From CAYTEO01 sp964436825 (GTDB taxonomy: Bacteria > Krumholzibacteriota > Krumholzibacteriia > LZORAL124-64-63): a DNA stretch of 64,000 bases. Each line of letters begins with the position of its first letter. Position 1 is the first letter of the stretch. The stretch is from contig CAYTEO010000002.1 of assembly GCA_964436825.1 (NCBI GenBank), positions 1 through 64,000 of the forward strand, written 5' to 3'. This document shows positions 9,309 to 21,317 of this stretch, piece by piece. The position numbers and the translations under genes were made by a program. The notes beneath the pieces are model-generated. The model was not told where the DNA came from. It did no database searches and saw only the letters and a program-made list of their open reading frames with translations.

Positions 9309-11467
9309 CGAGAAGTGCCGTCGGCCGCCTGCTGCTGGCCGCCGCCTGCCTGCTGGCGGCCGGCCGCGCCCGTGCCGTCCTGCCGCTGATCGACGACTGG
9401 AGCGATCGCTTCGCGGTCGGTGCCTGGACGCGCGCCAGGGCCGTCCCCCTGCGCGACGGCTGGCCGGAAGGGCTGTGGTGTCGCCCCCGCTGGCAACCGG
9501 ACCGCAGGCAGGCCCTGGCCGCCCTGGCTACCCTGGAGCCGGAACGCCCCGATTCCCTGGCGGCCTGGCGCCTGTCCGGCGAGGCGGCGATCGCCTGGCA
9601 GGCCAGGGCGGCGTCGGGCGACACGACGGTCCCGCCACCACTCGCCAACCTGCCGCGGCACGAGGTCGCCGCCGAGACCTGGAGCCTGCTGGCCGCCGGC
9701 CCGGCCGCTGCTTCCGCCTGCCGGCGGATCACGGACCTGCTGGCAGGCGACCGGGGGGTGCTGCCGCCCCACGAGCGGTTCGCCTGGGAGCTGCGCCTGG
9801 CCGCCGCCCGGCAGGTCCGGGGGGATGCCCCCGACTGGACGCGCCTCTGGCGGTCGCTGCTCGGGCTCCCTGCCCCGGATCGTGCTGCCGGCTGGGCCGT
9901 CTGGTCCGCGATCCGCCGGGAACGCGGACTGGGGGTCTTCCCCGCCGACACCCTGACCGTCGCCGAGTCGCAGTGGCTGGCTTCCCTGCCGGCAGGCAGC
10001 GTCCCCTGGCGGTCGCTGGACGCTCTCCATCTGCCTCCCGACGTCAAGGCCGGTCTCGGCGCCGCACTGCTGCGCGGCAACGCGTTGCGTCGCCACCTCG
10101 GGATGTACCCGCGTCTGCCGGGCGATCCCGCGTGGCAGCGTCCCTGGCTGCTGGCACGCTGGCGTCAGCGGGGAAGCACGGCGGCGGCGGCCCGGGAGCT
10201 GGCCTCCCTGCCCGGGGTGGCTCCCCACCACGCGGCCGAGCTGCTGCGCCGCTCCGTCGACCGGCGCCTGAGCCGGGACGACCGGGACGGCGTCGTCGCG
10301 GACCTCTCCCGGGCGTCGCAGCTGGTCGATGCACGGGAGGGCAGGACGCGGCGCCTCGTCCGCGCCGAGGTGGAACGGGCCTTGACCCTGGCCCGGCACC
10401 GGGGCTGGGACTCCCTGGCGAGGCGCCTGGCGGCCCTCGTCCACTGGCAAGTCGAACCCCGCTGGCCGTCCCGGCTGGCCGCCGCCGCCGCGTCGGTCGA
10501 CGCGGGGGAGGCGCCCGACTGCGGCGATCGGGCTCTCCTGGCCGGCGCGCCGACGGGGGAGACGGCCTGGCGGCTCGCCCTGTGGCGGGAATGGGGACGG
10601 CGGTTGCTCGCCGCCGGCAAGGCGGGCCCCCTTCGGGACCGGCTTTCCCGCCTGCTGGCGGCGCGACCGGAGAGGCCGGCCGACCTGCTGCCGCGTCTCG
10701 CGTCCCTGCTGGCGGACGGCAGCCTGGACCTGCTCCGGGACGCGGTCCTGGAGCACGACATCGTCCGTGTGGCCGGCGGCCGCCTGCCCCGACCCCGCTC
10801 CGCCCTGCTGGCCGCCGTCCGTGACTGCCCCGACTCGCCGCGGGGGCTGGTGGACCGCTTCGTCCTGCTCGGGGCGGCCGTCGTCCTGGACGATCCGGCC
10901 GCCCAGCTGGCCGCCGCCGTCGGGCTCCCGGCGGCGGGCCTGCCGGCGGACCACCTGCTCGTCCTGCGCTACCCGGTCCCCGCCCAGGGGTCCCTGCGGG
11001 CGGCCCTCGCGGGAACGGACCTCGACCCGGCCCTGCTGCTGGCCCTGGCGCGCAACGAGTCCGCCTTCCGGCCGACCGCCCGTTCCGCCTCGGGTGCCCT
11101 GGGCTGGCTGCAGGTCATGCCGTTCCACCACGCCGGCGGCGGCGTGGGGGAGATGGGTCCGGCGTGGACCGATCCCGTCGCGGCCGTCTCCCTGGCGTCG
11201 CGGCTGCTGATGGACGCCTGCCGGCGCCACGGTGGCGACCCCTACCGCGTCGTCGCCGCCTACAACGCCGGGGACCGGGCCGTCGCCCGCTGGCGCCGCC
11301 AGCTCGGCGGGCGACCAGGACGGAGCGTCTTCGCCGCCTGGATCGGCTATCCGGAGACCCGACGCTATACCCGACAGGTTTTGATTGACCGCCAGGTATA
11401 CCGTTGGCTACTTAGTACACGTCGGACCGTCGCCGAGCCCGCGTCCCGTTCCACACCACGGACATGA
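9284..11467 (+). CDS. Soluble lytic murein transglycosylase (Slt-type)
   Basis: Periplasmic enzyme expected to cleave peptidoglycan between MurNAc and GlcNAc with 1,6-anhydro product. The 727-residue protein has a signal peptide (hydrophobic LLLAAACLLAA, cleavage after about residue 30). A long alanine/arginine/leucine-rich helical region (about 40-570) resembles the Slt70 superhelix. The C-terminal SLT domain has catalytic Glu592 in LARNESAF, GALGWLQVMP (usually GLMQ-MP) and AYNAG (about 659-663). GTG 9284 is chosen for GGGAG (9273-9277) at 6 bases and the signal peptide that follows; it overlaps the upstream protease gene by 25 bases. The N-terminal helices are divergent, so the call rests on the catalytic domain. 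The stop overlaps the next ATG (ATGA). Confidence 0.88.
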   Translation: MPLPPAALTRSAVGRLLLAAACLLAAGRARAVLPLIDDWSDRFAVGAWTRARAVPLRDGWPEGLWCRPRWQPDRRQALAALATLEPERPDSLAAWRLSGEAAIAWQARAASGDTTVPPPLANLPRHEVAAETWSLLAAGPAAASACRRITDLLAGDRGVLPPHERFAWELRLAAARQVRGDAPDWTRLWRSLLGLPAPDRAAGWAVWSAIRRERGLGVFPADTLTVAESQWLASLPAGSVPWRSLDALHLPPDVKAGLGAALLRGNALRRHLGMYPRLPGDPAWQRPWLLARWRQRGSTAAAARELASLPGVAPHHAAELLRRSVDRRLSRDDRDGVVADLSRASQLVDAREGRTRRLVRAEVERALTLARHRGWDSLARRLAALVHWQVEPRWPSRLAAAAASVDAGEAPDCGDRALLAGAPTGETAWRLALWREWGRRLLAAGKAGPLRDRLSRLLAARPERPADLLPRLASLLADGSLDLLRDAVLEHDIVRVAGGRLPRPRSALLAAVRDCPDSPRGLVDRFVLLGAAVVLDDPAAQLAAAVGLPAAGLPADHLLVLRYPVPAQGSLRAALAGTDLDPALLLALARNESAFRPTARSASGALGWLQVMPFHHAGGGVGEMGPAWTDPVAAVSLASRLLMDACRRHGGDPYRVVAAYNAGDRAVARWRRQLGGRPGRSVFAAWIGYPETRRYTRQVLIDRQVYRWLLSTRRTVAEPASRSTPRT

Positions 11468-12156
11468 TCACGAACCAGCCGACGACGACAAACACGGCCA
11501 GGATCGGCCCCCCTCTCTCCTGGCGCGAGAGCGTGGAGTGGGGACGCAAGGCGATCCATGTCTGCTCCAGCATCCTGGCCCTGTGGATCCTGGTGATGGA
11601 CGATGCCGGCTGGCGCACGGGGGGGCTGCTGGCCGGTGCCCTGTTCGTCATCGCCGTCGACCTGTTCCGGCTGCGGATGAAGCGCTGGGCGCTCTGGTTC
11701 TACCGGACCTTCCCGCTGATCTTCCGCCGGGACGAGCGCCACACCCTGTCCGGTGCCTCGGTGATGATGATCGGAGCCACCCTGACCTCCTACCTGTTCC
11801 CCAGGGAACCGGCCGCTGCGGGGATCCTCTGCCTGGCCTTGGGCGACTCGGCGGCGGCGGTCGTGGGCCAGCTCGTCAAGTACCTGCTGCAGCGCCGCGG
11901 ACTGGAGGCACCGGCCCGCAGCCGCGCCCCCGTCGTCGCCCGGCGCGGTCGCAAGACCTGGTACGGCACGGCGGCCTGCCTGCTCGTCTCGGCCGCGATG
12001 ATCTGGCTGGTCGTCACCACGGACTGGCGTGTCGTGTTGCCGGGAGCGGCGATGGCAGCGATCATGGAACGGTGGACACCGGGTCGCTGGGACAACCTGA
12101 CGATCCCGCTGGCGGTGGCCGCCGTCGTCCACCTCTGCTTCACCATGCTGTTTTGA
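11464..12156 (+). CDS. CTP-dependent polyprenol/diacylglycerol kinase-like membrane protein (SEC59/DGK1/VTE5-type)
   Basis: 230-residue polytopic membrane protein of the cytidylyltransferase-like kinase family (dolichol kinase, DGK1, phytol kinase). Diagnostic features are ESVEWGRKAIHVCSS at the start of the first helix, the DERHTLSGAS stretch, LALGDSAAAVVGQL (about 119-132) and RRGRKTWYGTAA (about 160-171), in the family order. About six hydrophobic segments are visible. In bacteria such proteins are usually annotated as diacylglycerol/polyprenol kinases; the lipid substrate here is not known. ATG 11464 overlaps the slt stop by four bases, suggesting coupling to envelope genes, and secA follows after 52 bases. 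Confidence 0.8.
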   Translation: MITNQPTTTNTARIGPPLSWRESVEWGRKAIHVCSSILALWILVMDDAGWRTGGLLAGALFVIAVDLFRLRMKRWALWFYRTFPLIFRRDERHTLSGASVMMIGATLTSYLFPREPAAAGILCLALGDSAAAVVGQLVKYLLQRRGLEAPARSRAPVVARRGRKTWYGTAACLLVSAAMIWLVVTTDWRVVLPGAAMAAIMERWTPGRWDNLTIPLAVAAVVHLCFTMLF

Positions 12157-12208
12157 GAACGCCAACAACGATGCCGCGGGGAAACGGCGTCCGGAGAGGG
12201 ACCGAACG

Positions 12209-15238
<3,030 letters not shown>

Positions 15239-15261
15239 GACCGCGGGACGCGGGGGATGAG

Positions 15262-15603
15262 ATGACCTGGAACCGAGACACGCTGGAGACCCTGCTGCAC
15301 GACCTGGCAGAGCTTCCCGAGGAGATGGACCTGGAGCTGGCCCAGGCCAGGCCCGAGAGCATCCGCCACTTCGACGCCGCCGAACGGGACGCCCTGACCC
15401 CCGCGGCCTGCGGCTACCTGCTGGAGCTGCACCGCCGCAGCCTGATCAGCCGCGACGAGCTGGAGCTGGTCATCCATTCCATCGCCAGCAGGGTGCGTCC
15501 ACCGGTCGACCGCCAGGAACTGAGCGACATCGTCGACCACCTGCTGCTCGGTACGATGGGGACGGATCTCCCGCCGGCCTCCCCGTTCGACCGCGCCCAC
15601 TGA
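15262..15603 (+). CDS. smg: Smg/DUF494 family protein
   Basis: 113-residue protein of unknown molecular function. The C-terminal two thirds (SIRHFDAAERDALTPAACGYLLELHR, then ELELVIHSIASR and a short acidic helix ending DIVDHLLLG) match the layout of Smg (DUF494), in which an E-x-x-x-L-x-P-x-x-x-G-x-L-L-x-L segment precedes two helices. In proteobacteria smg lies between dprA and topA; here it is also directly before topA, which supports the call. ATG 15262 is the only well-placed start, 23 bases after secA, with GGGGGATGAG upstream. The N-terminal half is shorter than in proteobacterial Smg. Confidence 0.75.
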   Translation: MTWNRDTLETLLHDLAELPEEMDLELAQARPESIRHFDAAERDALTPAACGYLLELHRRSLISRDELELVIHSIASRVRPPVDRQELSDIVDHLLLGTMGTDLPPASPFDRAH

Positions 15604-15644
15604 CCACCGCCGGTCCCCTGGCAGTGACAGCCGAGGAGCGAGGC

Positions 15645-18410
15645 TTGAAACTCATCGTCGTGGAGTCCCCCGCCAAGGCGCGGACGATCGAACGTTTCCT
15701 GGGTGGCGAGTACAGGGTCACCGCCAGCTACGGCCACATCCGCGACCTGCCGGCCTCGGCGGCGGAGATCCCGCCCGAGCTGCGCGGGAAGGAGTGGGCC
15801 CGTCTCGGCGTCGACGTCGAGAACGGCTACAAGCCCCTCTACGTCGTGGGGAAGGAGAGCCGCCAGCGGGTCCAGGAGCTGAAGCGGGCGCTGCGCGAGG
15901 CCGACGAGCTGGTCCTGGCCACCGACGAGGACCGCGAGGGGGAGGCCATCTCCTGGCACATCCTCGACGTGCTGCAGCCCAGGGTCCCGGTCAAGCGGAT
16001 CGCCTTCCACGAGATCACCAGGCAGGCCGTCAGCGAGGCCCTGGCCAACCCCCGCGACGTGGACCGCAACCTCGTCGAGGCCCAGGAGGCCCGACGTATC
16101 CTGGACCGTTTGTTCGGCTATTCCCTCTCGCCCGTCCTCTGGAAGAAGATCCGCACGAAGCTCAGTGCCGGGCGGGTCCAGAGCGTCGCCCTGCGGCTGA
16201 TCGTCGAGCGCGAGGAGCAGCGTCTCCGCTTCAAGGTATCGGCCTGGTGGGACGTCGAGGCGAGGATCACCCACCCCGGCGGCGAGTTCACCGCCCGCCT
16301 GGTGACCGTCGACGGCAAGCGCATCGCCACGGGCAAGGACTTCGACCCCGAGACGGGCGGGCTGGCCGGACGGAACGTCCTGCTGCTGGACGAGCAGCGG
16401 GCCCGGGACATCGCCCAGGCCGCCACGCGGCAGACCTGGCGCGTGGCCGCCATCGAGAGGAAGGAGACCCGCAAGCAGCCCCAGCCGCCCCTGATCACCT
16501 CGACCCTGCAGCAGGCGGCGGCCTCGCGGCTGGGCTTCTCGCCGCGCCGGACGATGCAGATCGCCCAGACGCTCTACGAGGGGATCGACCTGGGCGGCGG
16601 CGAGCGCGAGGGACTGATCACCTACATGCGGACCGACTCGCTGAACCTGAGCGAGCAGGCCCTGGCGGAGATCCAGGACTATATCAGGGGCCAGCTCGGC
16701 GAGCGGTACACGACCGGGCCCCGTCGCTACCGGACGCGGTCCAAGACGGCCCAGGAGGCCCACGAGGCGATCCGTCCCACCCATCCCGCGCGGACGCCCG
16801 AGCAGGTGGCACCCTACCTTGACCGTGACCAGCTGGCCCTGTACGAGCTGATCTGGCGCCGCACGATCGCCTCCCAGATGGTCCCGGCGATCCTCGACCG
16901 CACGACCGTCGACCTGGCCGCCCGGATCGACGGGCAGCAGCACGTCCTGCGGGCCACCGGCAGCGTCGTCCGCTTCCCCGGCTTCCTGGCCATCGCCGGC
17001 ACGCCCGAGGAGGAGACGGTCCTGCCGGAGCTGACGGAGGGCGAGGAGATCTCGCCGGGGGCCGGGGCCGGGACCCAGGAGCATGCCCACGCCGTCCTGG
17101 CAGGCTGCGCGCCCGTGCGCCACGAGACCTCCCCGCCGGCCCGCTACAACGAGGGATCCCTGGTCCGCAAGCTCGAGGAGCTGGGGATCGGCCGCCCGTC
17201 CACCTACGCGCCGACGATCGCCACGATCCTGCAGCGGGGCTACGTGGTCAGGAAGGGCCGGGCCCTGGTGCCCACCTACGTCGGCTGGGCCGTCGTCCTG
17301 CTGCTGCGGGAGCACTTCGACCACTACATCGACGTCGGCTTCACGGCCCGACTCGAGGATTCCCTCGACGAGATCGCCGCCGGCCGCGAGGCGCGCGTGC
17401 GCTTCCTGGACCGGTTCTGGAAGGGGGAGGGGGACCAGCCCGGACTGGCCGAGCTGATCGAGCAGGTCCTGCCGAGGATCGACTACCCGGCCATTCCCGT
17501 CGGGAACGATCCGGAGACCGGCGAGCCGGTGACCGTCCGGATCGGTCGCCGCTCGGTCTATCTCCAGGCGGGCGAGGGGGACGACTCCCGGCGGGCGGTC
17601 CTGCCGGCCGACCTGTTCATCGACGAGCTGACGCCGGAGAAGATCGCCGAGCTGCTGGCCGCCGGCGAGGAAGGACCGCGTCAGCTGGGCACCGATCCCG
17701 AGACCGGCCTGCCGGTCACCCTCCACAACGGCCCCTACGGGCCGTACCTCCAGCTGGGGGAGAACGGTCCCCGCGGCGGCAAGCCCAAGCGGGTCGGCCT
17801 GGGACGGGGAGCGGACACCGAGGGCATCGACCTGGAGAAGGCGCTGCGGCTGCTGGCGCTGCCCCGCGTGCTGGGCGAGGATCCGGAGACCGGGGAGGCG
17901 GTCAAGGCCGGCCTGGGGCGCTTCGGCCCCTACGTCGTCCGCGGCCGGACCTACGCCAGCCTCGACGACATCGACCAGCTGCTGACCGTGACCCTCGACG
18001 AGGCGCTGCAGCGGATCGCCAACCGCAACCGCAGGACGGTCCTGGCCGAGCTGGGGACCCATCCCGAGACCGGCGCAACGCTGCAAGTCCTCAAGGGGCG
18101 CTACGGTCCCTACGTCACCGACGGTGAGCTGAACGCCTCGCTGCCGCGCGGGACCGAGCCCGCCGAGGTGACCCTCGACGAGGCGGTCGCCCTGCTGCGC
18201 GCCGCGGCCGAGCGCAAGCGCAGCGGCGCCGGCCGGAAGGTCAAGTCCGCGAAGAAGGCAGCCAGGAAGAAGACCTCCAAGAAGTCGGCCAAGAAGGCGA
18301 CGAAGGAGAAGGCGGCGAAGAAGACCACGCAGAAGGCGTCCGGACGGACCGCCGCCGCCCGGAAGACCGCCTCCGCGGAGGGGCGGGACGGGAGCGGCGA
18401 CGCGTCGTGA
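15645..18410 (+). CDS. topA: DNA topoisomerase I with lysine-rich C-terminal tail
   Basis: Relaxes negatively supercoiled DNA by transient single-strand cleavage. The 921-residue protein begins MKLIVVESPAKARTIE, the standard TopA N-terminus with the TOPRIM glutamate. TDEDREGEAISWH (TOPRIM acidic cluster) and the active-site Tyr327 in LITYMRTDS follow. The C-terminus has repeated topoisomerase C-terminal modules (DPETGEPV, DPETGLPV, DPETGEAV, HPETGATL) instead of the Cys4 zinc fingers of E. coli TopA. It ends in a histone H1-like tail (about residues 864-900, repeated KKA/KKT/KKS). TTG 15645 is chosen because GAGGAG (15633-15638) lies 6 bases upstream; GTG 15624 is an alternative without a ribosome site. 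Confidence 0.96.
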   Translation: MKLIVVESPAKARTIERFLGGEYRVTASYGHIRDLPASAAEIPPELRGKEWARLGVDVENGYKPLYVVGKESRQRVQELKRALREADELVLATDEDREGEAISWHILDVLQPRVPVKRIAFHEITRQAVSEALANPRDVDRNLVEAQEARRILDRLFGYSLSPVLWKKIRTKLSAGRVQSVALRLIVEREEQRLRFKVSAWWDVEARITHPGGEFTARLVTVDGKRIATGKDFDPETGGLAGRNVLLLDEQRARDIAQAATRQTWRVAAIERKETRKQPQPPLITSTLQQAAASRLGFSPRRTMQIAQTLYEGIDLGGGEREGLITYMRTDSLNLSEQALAEIQDYIRGQLGERYTTGPRRYRTRSKTAQEAHEAIRPTHPARTPEQVAPYLDRDQLALYELIWRRTIASQMVPAILDRTTVDLAARIDGQQHVLRATGSVVRFPGFLAIAGTPEEETVLPELTEGEEISPGAGAGTQEHAHAVLAGCAPVRHETSPPARYNEGSLVRKLEELGIGRPSTYAPTIATILQRGYVVRKGRALVPTYVGWAVVLLLREHFDHYIDVGFTARLEDSLDEIAAGREARVRFLDRFWKGEGDQPGLAELIEQVLPRIDYPAIPVGNDPETGEPVTVRIGRRSVYLQAGEGDDSRRAVLPADLFIDELTPEKIAELLAAGEEGPRQLGTDPETGLPVTLHNGPYGPYLQLGENGPRGGKPKRVGLGRGADTEGIDLEKALRLLALPRVLGEDPETGEAVKAGLGRFGPYVVRGRTYASLDDIDQLLTVTLDEALQRIANRNRRTVLAELGTHPETGATLQVLKGRYGPYVTDGELNASLPRGTEPAEVTLDEAVALLRAAAERKRSGAGRKVKSAKKAARKKTSKKSAKKATKEKAAKKTTQKASGRTAAARKTASAEGRDGSGDAS

Positions 18411-19765
18411 CCGCCGGACCCCTCGTCCACGTCGCCGGCGGCGGGCTGGCCGGTTGCGAGGCCGCCCTCCAGCTGGCCCGCCTCGGCTGCAGGGTCGTCC
18501 TGCACGAGATGCGGCCCCGCGGTCGCACCCCGGCCCACACGACCGGCGGGCTGGCCGAGATCGTCTGCAGCAACTCCCTCAAGAGCACCGATCCCGGCAC
18601 GGCCTCGGGCCTGCTGAAGGCCGAGCTCGATGCCCTGGGCTGCGTCCTGCTGGCCACGGCCCGCGAGGCGGCCGTGCCCGCCGGGGCGGCCCTGGCCGTC
18701 GACCGGGAGCTCTTCTCCCGGCTGGTCGAGGAGCGGATCGCCGCCAGCGGACGGATCACCGTCGTCCGGGAGGAGCTGGCCGACCTGCCGCCGCCGCCGG
18801 AGCCGTGGATCGTCGCCACCGGACCGTTGACCTCCCCGCCGCTGGTGGCCGCCCTCGAACGCGCCACCGGAGCACGGGGGCTGCACTTCTACGATGCCAT
18901 CGCGCCGACGGTCACGGCCGACTCCCTGGACATGGACATCCTCTACCGGGCGGCGCGCTACGACCGGGGGGAGGCCGACTACCTCAACGCCCCCCTCGAC
19001 CGCGACCGGTACGACCGTTTCGTCGCCGAGCTGCTTGCCGCCCGCCGCGCCGACCTCCACGAGCTGGACCGCGGGGAGCTGTTCAGCGGCTGCCTGCCCA
19101 TCGAGGAGATCGCCGCCGGGGGACCGCGCTCGCTCGCCTTCGGACCGCTGCGGCCGGTCGGGCTGGTCGACCCCCGCACCGGCCGCCGTCCCTACGCCGT
19201 CGTCCAGCTCCGCCAGGAGAACCGCGCGGGGACGCTCTACGGACTGGTCGGCTTCCAGACACGGCTCCGCCACGGCGAGCAGCGGCGCGTCTTCCGGCTC
19301 ATCCCCGGCCTGGAGAGGGCCGAGTTCGTCCGCTACGGACAGCTGCACCGCAACTTCTACCTGGACACCCCGCGGGTCCTGACCAGGTCGTTCGCCCTGC
19401 CGTCGGCCCCCCACGTCCGCTTCGCCGGCCAGATGACCGGTGTCGAGGGCTATGTCGAGTCCATCGCCGGGGGCCTGCTGACCGCGTGGCTGCTGGCGGC
19501 CGAGCTGTTCGGCGTCGACCTGCCGCCGCTGCCCCCGGAGACGCTGCTGGGGGCCCTGTACCACGGCTTCCTGTTCGACACGACGGCACCGCGCCTCTCG
19601 CCCATGAACGTCCATTTCGGCCTGCTACCCCCGCTGCCCGGCGGGCCGGGGGGGCGCCGTGGGCGGCGCGAGAGGCGGGCCGCCCTCGCCGAGCGCTCCC
19701 TCGCCGCCCTGCACCGCTGGCTGTCGTCCCCCGGGGCGGCCTCCCTTGCCGCACGCACGCCCTGA
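18407..19765 (+). CDS. trmFO: tRNA (uracil-54-C5)-methyltransferase, methylene-THF/FAD-dependent
   Basis: Makes ribothymidine at position 54 of tRNA using methylenetetrahydrofolate and FADH2 rather than SAM. The 452-residue protein starts with the FAD dinucleotide fold VAGGGLAGCEAALQLAR. It continues with the family-specific HEMRP, HTTGGLAEIVCSNSLKS (with a conserved Cys), FYDAIAPTV, and the C-terminal FAGQMTGVEGYVESIAGGLL and MNVHFGLLPPL. GTG 18407 overlaps the topA stop (GTGA). The topA-trmFO-xerC-hslV-hslU order is the one known from Firmicutes, there followed by codY. TrmFO in place of TrmA argues against a proteobacterial origin. Confidence 0.96.
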   Translation: MTAGPLVHVAGGGLAGCEAALQLARLGCRVVLHEMRPRGRTPAHTTGGLAEIVCSNSLKSTDPGTASGLLKAELDALGCVLLATAREAAVPAGAALAVDRELFSRLVEERIAASGRITVVREELADLPPPPEPWIVATGPLTSPPLVAALERATGARGLHFYDAIAPTVTADSLDMDILYRAARYDRGEADYLNAPLDRDRYDRFVAELLAARRADLHELDRGELFSGCLPIEEIAAGGPRSLAFGPLRPVGLVDPRTGRRPYAVVQLRQENRAGTLYGLVGFQTRLRHGEQRRVFRLIPGLERAEFVRYGQLHRNFYLDTPRVLTRSFALPSAPHVRFAGQMTGVEGYVESIAGGLLTAWLLAAELFGVDLPPLPPETLLGALYHGFLFDTTAPRLSPMNVHFGLLPPLPGGPGGRRGRRERRAALAERSLAALHRWLSSPGAASLAARTP

Positions 19766-19790
19766 TGCTACGGTGCGCCCGGGAGGGGTG

Positions 19791-20759
19791 ATGGATGTCC
19801 TGACCGGTTTCCGCCAGCACCTGCAGATCGAGAGGGGGGCCAGCCCCCGCACGGTATCCGCCTACCTGCGGGACGTGGCCGGCCTGGCCGCGGCCTCCGG
19901 GACGGACCTGCCGCCGGAACGGCTGACCGCCGACCAGTGGCGGCTGCTCCTGGAGGATCCGGAGGCCTTGCGGCGCTGCCTGGCCGAGGCGCGACGCGCC
20001 GGAGCGGCCCGCAGCAGCATCGCCCGCCGCCTGTCGGGCCTGCGGGCCTTCGCCCGCTATCTCCAGCTCACCGGTGTCCTGCCGGTCCTGCCGGCCCACC
20101 TGACCGGCGGCAGCGTGCCGGGACGGGAGCGCAAGCTGCCCCGTCAGCTGCCGGTGCAGACCGTCCTGGCGCTGCTGGAGCTGCCCGACACGTCGACCCG
20201 CCGCGGCAAGCGCGACCGGGCCCTGCTGGAGATGATCTACGGGCTGGGGCTGCGGCTGGGCGAGGTCGTCGGCCTGGACCTGGGGTCGCTCGACCTGCCG
20301 GGTGAGCAGGTCCGCGTCGTGGGCAAGGGGGACCGGGAGCGCCTCCTGCCGCTGCTGGGGCCCGTGGCCGACGCCCTGCTCGACTACCTGGCCGTGCGGC
20401 TCGACGGGACGACCCTGCTGGCGCTGCGCGACGGCCGCCTGGTCGGAACCGACCGTCGGCGTCCCGTGTTCGAGGGACGACCGGGGCGCCGGATCAGTCC
20501 CCGGACCGTCCAGCTCCGGGTCCACCGTTATGCCTCCGAGCTGGCGGGCCTGAGCGGCGTCTCGCCGCACACCCTGCGCCACTCGTTCGCGACCCACCTG
20601 CTGGACGGCGGCGCCGGGATCCGCGTCGTCCAGGAGCTGCTGGGGCACGCGCATCTGGACACGACCAGGATCTATACGCACCTTTCCCGCGCCCGGCTGC
20701 GGGAGGAGTTCCTCAAGGCCCATCCCCGCGCCCGCAGAGGCGGGCGGGATCAGGAGTAG
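19791..20759 (+). CDS. xerC: Tyrosine recombinase XerC
   Basis: Site-specific recombinase that with XerD resolves chromosome dimers at dif near the terminus. The 322-residue protein has the SAM-like core-binding domain (about 1-105, SPRTVSAYLRD) and the catalytic domain with Arg in YGLGLRLGEVVGLDL, the HTLRHSFATHLLDGG and LLGHAHLDTTRIYTHLS motifs, and nucleophile Tyr295. ATG 19791 has GGGAGG (19781-19786) just upstream and starts at the normal place; a longer reading overlaps trmFO and is not needed. A second recombinase, xerD, lies at 29543. The XerC label follows from its position before hslVU. The stop is three bases before hslV. Confidence 0.92.
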   Translation: MDVLTGFRQHLQIERGASPRTVSAYLRDVAGLAAASGTDLPPERLTADQWRLLLEDPEALRRCLAEARRAGAARSSIARRLSGLRAFARYLQLTGVLPVLPAHLTGGSVPGRERKLPRQLPVQTVLALLELPDTSTRRGKRDRALLEMIYGLGLRLGEVVGLDLGSLDLPGEQVRVVGKGDRERLLPLLGPVADALLDYLAVRLDGTTLLALRDGRLVGTDRRRPVFEGRPGRRISPRTVQLRVHRYASELAGLSGVSPHTLRHSFATHLLDGGAGIRVVQELLGHAHLDTTRIYTHLSRARLREEFLKAHPRARRGGRDQE

Positions 20760-20762
20760 ACG

Positions 20763-21317
20763 ATGATGGAGCGACACGCCACCACCGTCCTGGCCGTCCT
20801 GCGCGACGGTCGTGGCGCCATGGCCAGCGACGGACAGATCACCCTGGGCCAGACGGTCGTCAAGCAGACGGCCGTCAAGGTCCGCACCCTCCACGACGGG
20901 AAGGTCCTGGCCGGCTTCGCCGGTGGCGTCGCCGACGCCCTGACCCTCTTCGAGCACTTCGAGGCCCACCTGGAGCGGTTCCGTGGCAACCTCCAGCGGG
21001 CCGCGGTCGAGCTGGCCCGCCAGTGGCGCAGCGACAAGATCCTGCGGCGTCTGGAGGCGATGCTGCTGGTGATGGACGCCGGCAGCGTCTACACGATCTC
21101 CGGCCAGGGGGACGTCATCGAGGGGGAGGACGGCATCGCCGCCGTCGGCTCCGGCGCCCCCTATGCCCTGGCGGCGGCGCGGGCACTGAGGCGCCACACC
21201 GACCTGCCCGCGGTCGAGATCTGCCGCGCCGCCATGGACCTGACCGCGGAGATCTGCATCTACACCAACGACCGGCAGACCCTGCTGGAACTGGAACACC
21301 GGGAGGATGCGTCATGA
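20763..21317 (+). CDS. hslV: ATP-dependent protease HslVU, peptidase subunit
   Basis: Proteolytic double-hexamer partner of HslU. The 184-residue precursor begins MMERHATTVLAV; removal of the first residues would expose an N-terminal threonine (Thr7 or Thr8) as nucleophile, as in the proteasome-like family. GRGAMASDGQITLGQTVVK, LHDGKVLAGFAGGVADA, SDKILRRLEAMLLV and GSGAPYALAAARAL are in the order expected. The length matches E. coli HslV (176). It overlaps hslU by four bases (ATGA), consistent with equal production of the subunits. Confidence 0.97.
   Translation: MMERHATTVLAVLRDGRGAMASDGQITLGQTVVKQTAVKVRTLHDGKVLAGFAGGVADALTLFEHFEAHLERFRGNLQRAAVELARQWRSDKILRRLEAMLLVMDAGSVYTISGQGDVIEGEDGIAAVGSGAPYALAAARALRRHTDLPAVEICRAAMDLTAEICIYTNDRQTLLELEHREDAS

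Noticed and set aside
11381..11414. Possible promoter TTGACC-N18-TACTTA for the kinase-like gene at 11464
   Set aside because: The -10 box matches only two positions and the gene overlaps slt by ATGA, which already explains its expression.
19746..19774. Possible promoter TTGCCG-N17-TACGGT before xerC
   Set aside because: Both boxes are weak and it lies in the end of trmFO within a tight operon; not strong enough to list.
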